From Pseudomonadota bacterium (GTDB lineage: Bacteria; Pseudomonadota; Alphaproteobacteria; Caulobacterales; Caulobacteraceae): a stretch of 29,454 bases of DNA. Under the pieces are notes generated by a model. It saw nothing but the letters and a program-made list of their open reading frames with translations, was not told the DNA's origin and ran no database searches. Location of the stretch: assembly GCA_023434265.1 (NCBI GenBank), contig JAEYTA010000085.1:1-29454 (forward strand). Reading direction: 5' to 3'. The position numbers were made by a program, and so were the translations under genes. This document shows, in pieces, positions 22,764 to 29,454 of this stretch. Position 1 is the first letter of the stretch. Every line of letters begins with the position of its first letter.

Positions 22764-22951
22764 TCCGGCGCGAGGTCGCGCGGATTGGAGACATCGCCCT
22801 GACCAAGGTCCAGTTCGCCGGCGTCAGCGGGCAGATCTGCAGCGTCACCTACGAGCTGTCGGGCCCCGAACCCATGCGCTTCACCGATCGCGGCCGGGCG
22901 GAAGAGGCGCTGCGCCGCGCCGCCGCGCCGGACGCACCCGCGGCGGCCTGA
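22757..22951 (+). CDS. Small hypothetical protein overlapping the upstream tiny gene
   Basis: A 64-residue protein (MLIRREVARIGDIALTKVQFAGVSGQICSVTYEL at its front) with alternating hydrophobic positions suggesting a small beta-rich fold. An amphipathic helix (RGRAEEALRRAA) and an Ala/Pro tail follow. A GGGG element lies about 8 nt before the ATG. The open frame extends upstream to 22625, but this ATG is the best start. There is no signal peptide or membrane segment. Function is unknown; the 7-bp overlap implies coupling to the Cys/His-rich peptide. Confidence 0.6.
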   Translation: MLIRREVARIGDIALTKVQFAGVSGQICSVTYELSGPEPMRFTDRGRAEEALRRAAAPDAPAAA

Positions 22952-23026
22952 GGACGGACGAAAGGCCACGCTCGAACCAAACCGCTCCCCGGGGATTCCA
23001 GACGGGCCAGTCCGAGGAGTCCCGTC

Positions 23027-23641
23027 ATGTCCGTTGCGTCAGGTTCGTCCCGGCCGCCCGTGAAAGCCTCGCGTCGCCGCTGGATCGTCGCCGCGCCCCT
23101 GGCTGTCGTGGCGGCGCTGGGGCTGGGGGCGGCGGGCGTGGCCCGCCTGCCCGCCGACCCGGTTTCGGCGACGCCCGGGGAGGCGCTGCGGATCGAGGTG
23201 GTGCAGCCCCCCGCGCCGAAGGTCGCGCCCGGCCCGCGCATGGAGGTCGGCGAGCTGGTCGACGGCTACCGGCATGTCGCCTACCGCGCCTCGGACGTCG
23301 GCGATCTGCTGGGCGAGCTGTACGCCGAGGCCTGGCTGGAGCCCCTGCCGGACCTGCCGCCGCCGCCGCGCTGGCGGGATGAGGAGCCGCCCGAGCCGCG
23401 GGCCGTGGCCGAGGTGCGGCCCACGGCGCCGCAACCGGCTTCGTTCGAGGTCGAGACAAGCAATCCCTACGGCTTCGACGGCCCGGCCCCCGACTACGCG
23501 GCCGAACGTCGCGCGCGCCGGGAGCGGATCGAGCGGATCGAGATGGAGCGGATGGCCCGTCGCGAGGAACGGGCGCCGTGGAACCGGGTCGGCGACTACG
23601 CCCGGCCGCCGCGCCTCGAGGTGGAGACGGCCTTCTACTGA
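23027..23641 (+). CDS. Hypothetical single-pass membrane protein, proline-rich
   Basis: A 204-residue protein with a short basic N-terminus (KASRRRW), one membrane segment (about 19-40, WIVAAPLAVVAALGLGAAGVA), then a Pro/Glu-rich region (VVQPPAPKVAPGPRMEVGE, LPDLPPPPRWRDEEPPEP). A charged helix (ERRARRERIERIEMERMARREER, about 165-187) precedes the C-terminus. It is probably anchored in the inner membrane with the bulk outside. No family is recognised. A GAGGAG ribosome site precedes the ATG. No near neighbour explains its role. Confidence 0.75.
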   Translation: MSVASGSSRPPVKASRRRWIVAAPLAVVAALGLGAAGVARLPADPVSATPGEALRIEVVQPPAPKVAPGPRMEVGELVDGYRHVAYRASDVGDLLGELYAEAWLEPLPDLPPPPRWRDEEPPEPRAVAEVRPTAPQPASFEVETSNPYGFDGPAPDYAAERRARRERIERIEMERMARREERAPWNRVGDYARPPRLEVETAFY

Positions 23642-23738
23642 CCGTGGCCCGCCACGCGAACTTGACCCGGCGTGATCTTGGCACGGCGGCGGGCCCGGTC
23701 TAGGTCGGAACCTCCACCGTCCTCAGGGAGAGACGCCC

Positions 23739-24044
23739 ATGGCCGATCTGGCCTCCGTCACCGAACACATCCGCGGCGCCGTCGGCGACAATTCCGGTCT
23801 GGGCAAGACCGTGAAGATCGACCTCGGCGACACCGGCAAGATCTTCATCGACGGGGCATCGGTCCCGAACACCGTGACCAACGAGGACAAGCCGGCCGAC
23901 GCCACCGTGTCGATCTCGTGGGACGACTTCATGGCCCTGTCGGAAGGTCGGCTGGACCCGATGATGGCCTTCATGCAGGGCAAGCTGAAGATCGCCGGCG
24001 ACATGATGATCGCCCAGAAGCTGGCGCCGCTGCTGAAGCGCTGA
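23739..24044 (+). CDS. SCP2 sterol-carrier domain protein
   Basis: A 101-residue stand-alone SCP2-like protein. The pattern VKIDLGDTGKIFIDG, then ATVSISWDDFMALSEGRLDPMMAFMQGKLKIAGDM, is the domain signature, including the lipid-pocket helix. It probably binds acyl or sterol-like lipids in the cytosol. It lies upstream of an acyl-CoA dehydrogenase gene on the same strand, which suggests lipid metabolism, but a hairpin at 24069-24101 separates them. GGGAG lies upstream of the start. Confidence 0.9.
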   Translation: MADLASVTEHIRGAVGDNSGLGKTVKIDLGDTGKIFIDGASVPNTVTNEDKPADATVSISWDDFMALSEGRLDPMMAFMQGKLKIAGDMMIAQKLAPLLKR

Positions 24045-24068
24045 GCTTGAGCTGAAGCAAGGACCTCC

Positions 24069-24101
24069 AACGGCGCGGCGTCTGACGATGCCGCGCCGTT
24101 T
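24069..24101 (+). terminator. Probable terminator after the SCP2 gene
   Basis: An 11-bp perfect stem, AACGGCGCGGC/GCCGCGCCGTT, with a 10-nt loop. A run of only three Ts (24099-24101) follows, so it may leak into the acyl-CoA dehydrogenase gene. Confidence 0.6.
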
Positions 24102-24125
24102 CCCTATACGGACAGGATCGTGCCC

Positions 24126-25331
24126 ATGGACTTCCGTCACAGCGACCGCGCCCTCGATTGGCAGGACCGCCTGCGCCGTTTCATGGACGCCGAGGTGCTG
24201 CCGCGCTCGGCGGAGTACTGGGCCCAGGTGCGCGAGGATCACACCCGCCAGGCGCCGGTGATGGAGGAGTTGAAGGCCAGGGCGCGCGAGGCGGGGCTGT
24301 GGAACATGTTCCTGCCGGGCGAGCACGGGGCTGGCCTGACCAATCTCGAATACGCCCCGCTGGCCGAGATCATGGGCCGCGCCCTGTGGTCGGCCGAGGC
24401 CTTCAACTGCAACGCCCCGGATACCGGCAACATGGAGGTGCTGCACCTCTACGGCGACGCCGCCCAGCAGGACCGGTGGCTGAAGCCGCTGATGGCCGGC
24501 GAGATCCGTTCGGCCTTCCTGATGACCGAGCCGGAAGTGGCCTCGTCCGACGCCACCAACATCCAGACACGCATCGAGCGTGACGGAGACCACTACGTCA
24601 TCAACGGCCGCAAATGGTGGTCGACCAACATGGGCCATCCGAACGTCGCGGTGACCATCGTCATGGGCAAGACCGACCCGGACGCCGCCACTCACGCCCA
24701 GCAGTCGATGATCATCGTCCCGGTCGACACGCCCGGCTTCCGCGTCGAGCGCATGCTGTCGGTGTTCGGCTACGACGAGCGGCCGATCGGCCACGCCGAA
24801 GTGGTGCTGGAGAACGTCCGCGTGCCGGCGGACAACCTGATCGCCGGCGAGGGACGCGGTTTCGAGATCGCGCAGGGCCGGCTGGGGCCGGGCCGCATCC
24901 ACCACTGCATGCGCACCATCGGCGCGGCCGAGCGGGCGCTGGAGCTGATGACCGGGCGGCTGCTGTCGCGCACCGCCTTCCGCAAGACCATCGCCGAGCA
25001 TTCGGTCTGGGAGCAGCGTGTGGCCGAGGCGCGCACCAACATCGAGATGTGCCGCCTGCTGGTGCTCAAGGCGGCCTGGATGATGGACGAGGTCGGGGCG
25101 AAGAACGCCAAGTCCGAGATCGCCCAGATCAAGGTCGCCGCGCCCCGCATGGCGCTGAAGGTCATCGACGACGCCATCCAGGCCTTCGGCGGGGCGGGCG
25201 TATCGGCCGATACGCCGCTGGCCGAGATGTACGCCATGATCCGCACCCTGCGCATCGCTGACGGCCCGGACGAGGTGCACAATCGCACCATCGCCCGGCT
25301 CGAATATGCGAAACACGGCGGACGGGGCTGA
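24126..25331 (+). CDS. Acyl-CoA dehydrogenase (ACAD10/11-like)
   Basis: A 401-residue flavoenzyme that makes the 2,3-double bond in acyl-CoA. The N-terminal helical domain leads to the FAD/substrate segment AFLMTEPEVASSDATNIQTR and GRKWWSTNM, the middle beta-domain (VRVPADNLIAGEGRGFEIAQ) and the C-terminal helical domain. The late signature is IQAFGGAGVSADTPLAEMYAMIRTLRIADGPDEVHNRTIA. These features fit the bacterial ACAD10/11-like group that often acts on long or branched acyl chains; the exact substrate is unknown. The ATG at 24126 has AGGA 8 nt upstream; a GTG six bases earlier is less likely. Confidence 0.93.
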   Translation: MDFRHSDRALDWQDRLRRFMDAEVLPRSAEYWAQVREDHTRQAPVMEELKARAREAGLWNMFLPGEHGAGLTNLEYAPLAEIMGRALWSAEAFNCNAPDTGNMEVLHLYGDAAQQDRWLKPLMAGEIRSAFLMTEPEVASSDATNIQTRIERDGDHYVINGRKWWSTNMGHPNVAVTIVMGKTDPDAATHAQQSMIIVPVDTPGFRVERMLSVFGYDERPIGHAEVVLENVRVPADNLIAGEGRGFEIAQGRLGPGRIHHCMRTIGAAERALELMTGRLLSRTAFRKTIAEHSVWEQRVAEARTNIEMCRLLVLKAAWMMDEVGAKNAKSEIAQIKVAAPRMALKVIDDAIQAFGGAGVSADTPLAEMYAMIRTLRIADGPDEVHNRTIARLEYAKHGGRG

Positions 25332-25376
25332 GGCCCCTGCCATTGCGCCGCCCCGGCATCGGTCCATATCGGAGCC

Positions 25377-27266
25377 ATGGCGATGCGAGGTGAGCGGTCC
25401 GGCCGCAAGTCGGACCCGGTAGCGAAGGCTGCGCGGGCGGGCGTGGTGGAACGGTCCGATGGACCGCCCACGCTGCAGGCGCTGGCCGATCTTGCGCGCC
25501 TTGTCGGTCGCTCAAGGGCGCCGCAGCTGAGCCTGCGTCTCGCGGCGGCCGTGGGCATGACCCTGGGCGGCAAGGCGCTGAACGTCCTCGCGCCGCTGGT
25601 GCTCGGCGCGGCGGTCAACCACCTGGCGGCGGGGCAGGGGGCCGGCGTCGCCTTCGGCCTCGGCTTCGCCGCCTTCGCCCTGGGATGGGCCTTCGTCCGA
25701 CTGCTGGCCGCGGTGGCGCCCAACGCCTCGGACGTGGTCTTCGCCCCGGTGCGCGCCGCCGCCCAGCGCACCGCCGCCGCCGAAACCTTCGCCCACGCGC
25801 TGAGCCTGTCGCTCGACTTTCACCAGACCAAGCGGTCCGGCGCCCTGTCGCGGACCATGGACCGCGGCTCGCGAGCCGTGGACTTCCTGCTGCGCATTCT
25901 CGCCTTCAACCTTGTCCCCACGGGCGTGGAGCTGGTGCTGGCGGCCGGCGTGCTGGCCGGGAAGTACGACTGGCGCTTCGGCGCAGTGGCGGTGGCCGTG
26001 GTGGCCATCTACGCCGTGTCGACCTTCGCCCTCTCCAACTGGCGGATCGAGCACCGGCGGGAGATGAACACCGCCGACACCCAGGCGGCCGGGGTCTCGG
26101 TCGACGCCCTCCTCAACTATGAGACGGTCAAGTCGTTCGGGGCCGAGGCGCGGGCGGCGCGGGCCTACGACATGGCGCTGGGCGACTACACGCGAGCGGC
26201 GCTGAAGGCGAACAGCTCGCTGGCCCTGCTCAACATCGTCCAGGCCGTGATCATGAACGTGGGTCTCGGCGTCATGGCCGTCATGGCCGGCTACGAGGCG
26301 GCCGCCGGGCGGATGGGGCCGGGCGACGTCATGGCCGCCGTGCTGATCATGATCTCGCTCTATGCGCCGCTGAACATCCTCGGCTTCGCCTATCGCGAAA
26401 TCCGCCAGTCCTTCATCGACATGGAGGAGATGCTGAAGGTGACGCGGCAGACGCCGCAGGTGGCGGACGCCCCGGACGCCGCGCCGCTGGTCCGCGCCGC
26501 CGGCAGCCGCGGCGCGACCCTGTCCTTCGAAGACGTGGGCTTCCGCCACGACGCCCGCGCCAACGGGCTGGAGGACGTGACCTTCCATGCGCCGGCCGGA
26601 ACGACCACGGCGCTGGTCGGGCCGTCGGGCTCGGGCAAGTCGACCATCGTCAAGCTGGCCCTGCGCCTGCTCGACCCGCAGGAAGGCCGGGTGCTGGTCG
26701 ACGGACAGGATGTCCGCGCCGTGACCCAGGAGTCGCTGCGCACCGCCGTCGCCCTGGTGCCGCAGGATGTCGCCCTGTTCAACGACACGCTGCGGGACAA
26801 CATCGGCTTCGCTCGCCCCGACGCGGACGAGGCTGCGATCTGGGCCGCGGCTGAAGCCGCGGAGCTGGCGGACTTCATCGGCGCGCTGCCGCAGGGACTC
26901 GACACGGTGGTCGGCGAGCGCGGGCTCAAGCTGTCGGGCGGTGAACGCCAGCGCGTCGGCATCGCCCGGGCCCTGCTGGCCGATCCTTGCATCCTGATCC
27001 TCGACGAGGCCACGAGCGCGCTGGACAGCCGCACCGAGGCGGCGATCCAGAAGACGCTACGCCGGGCGAGAGCGGGACGCACGACCCTGGTGGTGGCGCA
27101 CCGGTTGTCGACCATCGCCGACGCCGACCAGATCCTGGTGCTGAAGGGCGGCCGCATTGTCGAGCATGGGGCCCACCACGAACTGGTGGCGCGGCAGGGC
27201 GGCGAATACGCGGCGCTGTGGCGCAAGCAGACCCGCGGCGCCCGGGTCGCGCCTCAGCCGGTCTGA
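25377..27266 (+). CDS. Atm1-type ABC exporter (half transporter)
   Basis: A 629-residue half-transporter with six membrane segments (about 55-340) fused to an ATPase domain. It carries the Atm1/HMT1 signature NYETVKSFGAE (247-257). The ATPase motifs are intact: Walker A GPSGSGKST (415-423), LSGGERQR (519-526), Walker B ILILDEATS (with Asp543/Glu544) and switch His575. Relatives such as the Novosphingobium Atm1 export glutathione conjugates and complexes; the mitochondrial form supports iron-sulfur cluster supply. A second ATG two codons in is an alternative start. The last 13 bp overlap the end of the convergent helical-protein gene. Confidence 0.92.
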   Translation: MAMRGERSGRKSDPVAKAARAGVVERSDGPPTLQALADLARLVGRSRAPQLSLRLAAAVGMTLGGKALNVLAPLVLGAAVNHLAAGQGAGVAFGLGFAAFALGWAFVRLLAAVAPNASDVVFAPVRAAAQRTAAAETFAHALSLSLDFHQTKRSGALSRTMDRGSRAVDFLLRILAFNLVPTGVELVLAAGVLAGKYDWRFGAVAVAVVAIYAVSTFALSNWRIEHRREMNTADTQAAGVSVDALLNYETVKSFGAEARAARAYDMALGDYTRAALKANSSLALLNIVQAVIMNVGLGVMAVMAGYEAAAGRMGPGDVMAAVLIMISLYAPLNILGFAYREIRQSFIDMEEMLKVTRQTPQVADAPDAAPLVRAAGSRGATLSFEDVGFRHDARANGLEDVTFHAPAGTTTALVGPSGSGKSTIVKLALRLLDPQEGRVLVDGQDVRAVTQESLRTAVALVPQDVALFNDTLRDNIGFARPDADEAAIWAAAEAAELADFIGALPQGLDTVVGERGLKLSGGERQRVGIARALLADPCILILDEATSALDSRTEAAIQKTLRRARAGRTTLVVAHRLSTIADADQILVLKGGRIVEHGAHHELVARQGGEYAALWRKQTRGARVAPQPV

Positions 27267-27727
27267 GGGAATTTTCGCGCCACCATCTCGGCGAGCTGAT
27301 CGATGATCTGGGCCCGCTCCCCGGCGGCCTCGGGCGGCAGGGCGTTGAGCAGGCGCAGCGACCGGGCATGCACCTCGACGACGCGCCAGTCCGGGGACGA
27401 GCTGTCGGACATGCGATCGACCACGTCGCACAGGCTGATGGCCACCGCGCAGGTCTCTTCCAGCCCGAAGGGGGCGGCGGCGTCGACGACGTCGCCGGCG
27501 GCCCGGTAGACCTGCTGCAGGACCCCCTCCGCCGGCGCCGCGTCGCGGGGCAGGGGGATGGCGGCGAGCTCCTCGATACGGCGCGCCACCTCCTGCAGGC
27601 CGCGCTCCCTCAGACCGGCGATGTTGGCGCGGGCCTGGTCGAGGGCGACGCCGACGCTGACGCCGCCGGCGCTGTCTATCAGCCTGGCGAGCCGCGACTT
27701 GCGGCGGGCATGGGTGATCACGGTCAT
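27254..27727 (-). CDS. Helical protein of unknown function, partner of a response regulator
   Basis: A 157-residue soluble protein predicted to be nearly all helical (LDQARANIAGLRERGLQEVARRIEEL; CAVAISLCDVVDRM; VVEVHARSLRLLNAL; GERAQIIDQLAEMVARKF). I do not recognise a family. Its start overlaps the response regulator stop by 4 bp (ATGA), so the two are made together. A helical bundle of this size could be a phosphotransfer protein, phosphatase or output partner. The single His in EVHARSL is not in a classic HPt context. It overlaps the convergent ABC gene by 13 bp at its 3' end. Confidence 0.75.
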   Translation of the reverse strand: MTVITHARRKSRLARLIDSAGGVSVGVALDQARANIAGLRERGLQEVARRIEELAAIPLPRDAAPAEGVLQQVYRAAGDVVDAAAPFGLEETCAVAISLCDVVDRMSDSSSPDWRVVEVHARSLRLLNALPPEAAGERAQIIDQLAEMVARKFPQTG

Positions 27728-28287
27728 CCGGCGGCCCTCGCCGCCTTCTCGGCTTCGAACTGCGCCCGGCGGATGACGTCCGCGCGACGCTCCTCCGCGG
27801 GCGGCTCGGCCTCGCGGAAGCGACGGTCCGGTCCGAAATACTCACCCACCTCGAGGAAGGGGCGGCCGTCGCGCGCCACCCACACGATCCGCTCCAGCAG
27901 GCTGGCGGCGCTGAACGGCTTGGTGATGACGAAGTTGGCGCCGCAGTCGCGCGCGCGCGCGACCATGGAGCGGCGAATGTGGGCGGCGGTCATGATCACC
28001 GGCGCGAAGGCGTTGGGCGGGCCCGAGCGGCGCAGCCAGTGAACCAGCTCGAAGCCGTCCATGCCCGGCATGTCGCAGTCGACCACCAGCAGGTCGACCT
28101 CGGTCGTCTGCAGAATCTCCATCGCCTCGGGCGCGCTGCGCATCGAGTAGCGGGTCTTGATGCCGAAGCCGAGGAGGGCGCTGGAGGTGATCTCGGCGGC
28201 GAACGAACTGTCGTCGACCACCATGGTGACCGCGCCGGTCAGGTTGATGATCGCGTTCTCGCGCAGCGTCTCGCCGACCACGCCCAT
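27724..28287 (-). CDS. CheY-like response regulator with short C-terminal extension
   Basis: A 187-residue protein. The receiver domain spans about 17-140: acidic pair Asp25/Asp26 (VVDDSSF), phosphoacceptor Asp70 in LLVVDCDMPGMDGFEL, Thr100 (VIMTAA) and Lys123 (FVITKPFSA). The receiver is preceded by 17 residues and followed by a charged tail (FGPDRRFREAEPPAEERRADVIRR) with no DNA-binding or enzymatic domain. It probably acts through protein contact. It is coupled by ATGA overlap to the helical partner gene. No histidine kinase gene is nearby. GGAG upstream fits the start. Confidence 0.9.
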   Translation of the reverse strand: MGVVGETLRENAIINLTGAVTMVVDDSSFAAEITSSALLGFGIKTRYSMRSAPEAMEILQTTEVDLLVVDCDMPGMDGFELVHWLRRSGPPNAFAPVIMTAAHIRRSMVARARDCGANFVITKPFSAASLLERIVWVARDGRPFLEVGEYFGPDRRFREAEPPAEERRADVIRRAQFEAEKAARAAG

Positions 28288-28364
28288 GGACTCTCACTCC
28301 GGCTGGCCCGCCTGTCGCAACCCAGCATGGAGTCAGGATTCGCAGACAAACCGTCGCCGAAGGG

Positions 28365-28379
28365 TTAACGGCGCCTTAG
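28365..28379 (+). promoter_or_regulatory. Weak CtrA-like site upstream of the response regulator
   Basis: TTAACGGCGCCTTAG matches TTAA-N7-TTAA at seven of eight fixed positions and lies about 78 nt upstream of the response regulator start. It overlaps the accA stop codon and is embedded in a GGTTA...TAACC inverted repeat, so the match may be chance. Confidence 0.3.
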
Positions 28380-29326
28380 GCTAACCGGCCGATGGCGTAG
28401 AAGCGGTCGGCGCGGGCGCGGCGGAGCTGTTCCGGGGACAGGGAGCCCATCGCCGCCAGTTCTTCGGCGAGGGCGTCGCCGACGCCGGCCAACGCCGCCT
28501 CGCGGTCGGCGTGGGCGCCGCCGACCGGTTCCGCGATGATGCGGTCGACGATGCCCAGCTCGACCAGGTCGGGGGCGGTGATCTTCATGGCCATGGCGGC
28601 GTCGCGGGCGCGTGCCCCGTCGCGCCACAGGATGCCGGCCGCCCCCTCGGGCGAGATGACCGAATAGATCGAATGCTCCAGCATCAGCACCCGGCTGGCG
28701 GCGGCGATGGCGATGGCTCCGCCCGACCCGCCCTCGCCGGTGATGGTGGCGATCGACGGCACGCCCAGGGTCAGACAGCGCTCGGTCGAGCGGGCGATGG
28801 CCTCGGCCTGGCCACGCTCCTCGGCCCCGAGGCCCGGATAGGCGCCGGCGGTGTCGACGAAGCTCAGCACCGGCAGGCCGTACTGCTCGGCCATGTCCAT
28901 CAGACGCACGGCCTTGCGGTAGCCCTCCGGGCGGGCCATGCCGAAATTGTGGGTCAGGCGGGTCTGGGTGTCGTGGCCCTTCTCATGGCCCATGATCACC
29001 ACCGGCCGGCCGCGGAAGCGGGCGAGGCCGCCAAGGATGGCTTGGTCGTCGCCGAACTGGCGGTCGCCCTTCAGCTCGACGAAGTCGGTGAACAGGCCCT
29101 CGACGTAGTCGACGAAATGCGGCCGCTGCGGGTGGCGCGCGACCTGGGTCTTCATCCACGGGTCGAGGCCGGAATAGGTCTTGCGGCGCAGTTGTTCGGC
29201 CTTCTTGCGCAGCCCCTCGATCTCGGCGTCGAACGATCCGGCCGAGGACGAGAGCAGCGACAGCTCCTCGATCTTGGCCTCCAGCTCGGCGATCGGCTTT
29301 TCGAAATCGAGGTAGTGCGTGGCCAT
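28376..29326 (-). CDS. accA: Acetyl-CoA carboxylase carboxyltransferase subunit alpha
   Basis: A 316-residue subunit that, with AccD, transfers the carboxyl group from biotin-BCCP to acetyl-CoA to give malonyl-CoA, the first step of fatty-acid synthesis. The full family pattern is present: HYLDFEKPIAELEAKI at the start, then WMKTQVARHPQRPHFVDY, GDRQFGDDQAI, GHEKGHDTQTRLTHNFGM, FVDTAGAYPGLGAEERGQAEAIA and TGEGGSGGAIAIA. SVISPEGAAGILWRD completes it. Length is normal. The ribosome site is weak. The response regulator gene lies 88 nt downstream on the same strand, but the gap suggests separate expression. Confidence 0.97.
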   Translation of the reverse strand: MATHYLDFEKPIAELEAKIEELSLLSSSAGSFDAEIEGLRKKAEQLRRKTYSGLDPWMKTQVARHPQRPHFVDYVEGLFTDFVELKGDRQFGDDQAILGGLARFRGRPVVIMGHEKGHDTQTRLTHNFGMARPEGYRKAVRLMDMAEQYGLPVLSFVDTAGAYPGLGAEERGQAEAIARSTERCLTLGVPSIATITGEGGSGGAIAIAAASRVLMLEHSIYSVISPEGAAGILWRDGARARDAAMAMKITAPDLVELGIVDRIIAEPVGGAHADREAALAGVGDALAEELAAMGSLSPEQLRRARADRFYAIGRLA

Positions 29327-29411
29327 CAGGCGTCCGGTCAGGTCGCGCCGCGGCGGCGCATCGGAAGGCGGCGGAACCTAGTCAGGTCAACGCCGGGGAG
29401 CAAGCGGCGGT

Positions 29412-29454
29412 TCAGCCTTCCCGCCCCAGGGGATGCTTGTCGCGCACCGTCTGC
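29412..29454 (-). CDS. C-terminal end of a gene, possibly XerD-type tyrosine recombinase
   Basis: Only the last 13 codons are in the window, reading QTVRDKHPLGREG and a TGA at 29412-29414. The short tail with ...RDKHPL resembles the C-terminus of XerC/XerD recombinases, which often sit beside accA in this order. The assignment rests on very little sequence. Confidence 0.4.
   Translation of the reverse strand, partial: QTVRDKHPLGREG

Noticed and set aside
22952..23026. Imperfect inverted repeat around the ribosome site of the gene at 23027
   Set aside because: Pairing is broken by several mismatches; a folded regulatory leader cannot be supported by eye.
1..29454. CRISPR arrays, rRNA genes, prophage or transposase genes
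   Set aside because: No regularly spaced repeats, rRNA sequence or transposase/integrase motifs were seen, apart from the short possible XerD tail at the right edge.

Overview
The window is a piece of a GC-rich alphaproteobacterial chromosome. It most likely comes from the Caulobacteraceae, and Brevundimonas is my best guess at genus. The support is a cluster resembling the Caulobacter holdfast (hfs) genes, CtrA-like TTAA-N7-TTA sites, a LexA-type GTTC-N7-GTTC box, ppk-ppx and accA-type housekeeping genes, and palindromic repeats in the gaps. Genus and species cannot be fixed from sequence reading alone.

Left edge (1-904): a compact repeat-rich segment. A DUF559 (Vsr/PD-(D/E)XK-fold) nuclease gene on the minus strand lies between diverged copies, in inverted orientation, of a hairpin-forming repeat, and a good LexA box sits just upstream of its start. 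The LexA box lies in a 67-bp block that is repeated exactly at the very start of the window. Beside that first copy is what looks like the tail of a truncated gene. This is the most mobile-looking part of the window.

Housekeeping stretch (905-13837): Xaa-Pro aminopeptidase and ligA are convergent. They are followed by a lipoprotein M28 peptidase, a small lipoprotein, and the polyphosphate pair ppk-ppx, whose stop and start codons share one base. Next come two paralogous RcnB-like secreted proteins with long Arg/Asp/Glu tracts, each with its own copy of a 16-bp direct-repeat site 64-67 nt upstream. A Nu-type glutathione transferase and a Sel1-like small protein close this part.

Polysaccharide locus (13910-22230): an outer-membrane export lipoprotein (HfsD/Wza type) is divergent from a chain-length regulator (HfsA/Wzc type), which is followed by a CpsD-like ATPase (HfsB) lacking the Walker A lysine. 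On the opposite strand, a tightly overlapping operon encodes the initiating sugar-phosphate transferase (HfsE type), a flippase (HfsF type) and two GT2 glycosyltransferases. Together these make a Wzx/Wzy-type export route: lipid-linked initiation, chain extension, flipping, length control and outer-membrane export. No polymerase is seen in the window.

Right part (22351-29454): tRNA-Ser(GCU), two tiny overlapping small-protein genes, a proline-rich membrane-anchored protein, an SCP2-like protein, an acyl-CoA dehydrogenase and an Atm1-type ABC exporter. A response regulator overlaps an unknown helical partner gene, followed by accA and the last codons of a gene that may be xerD.
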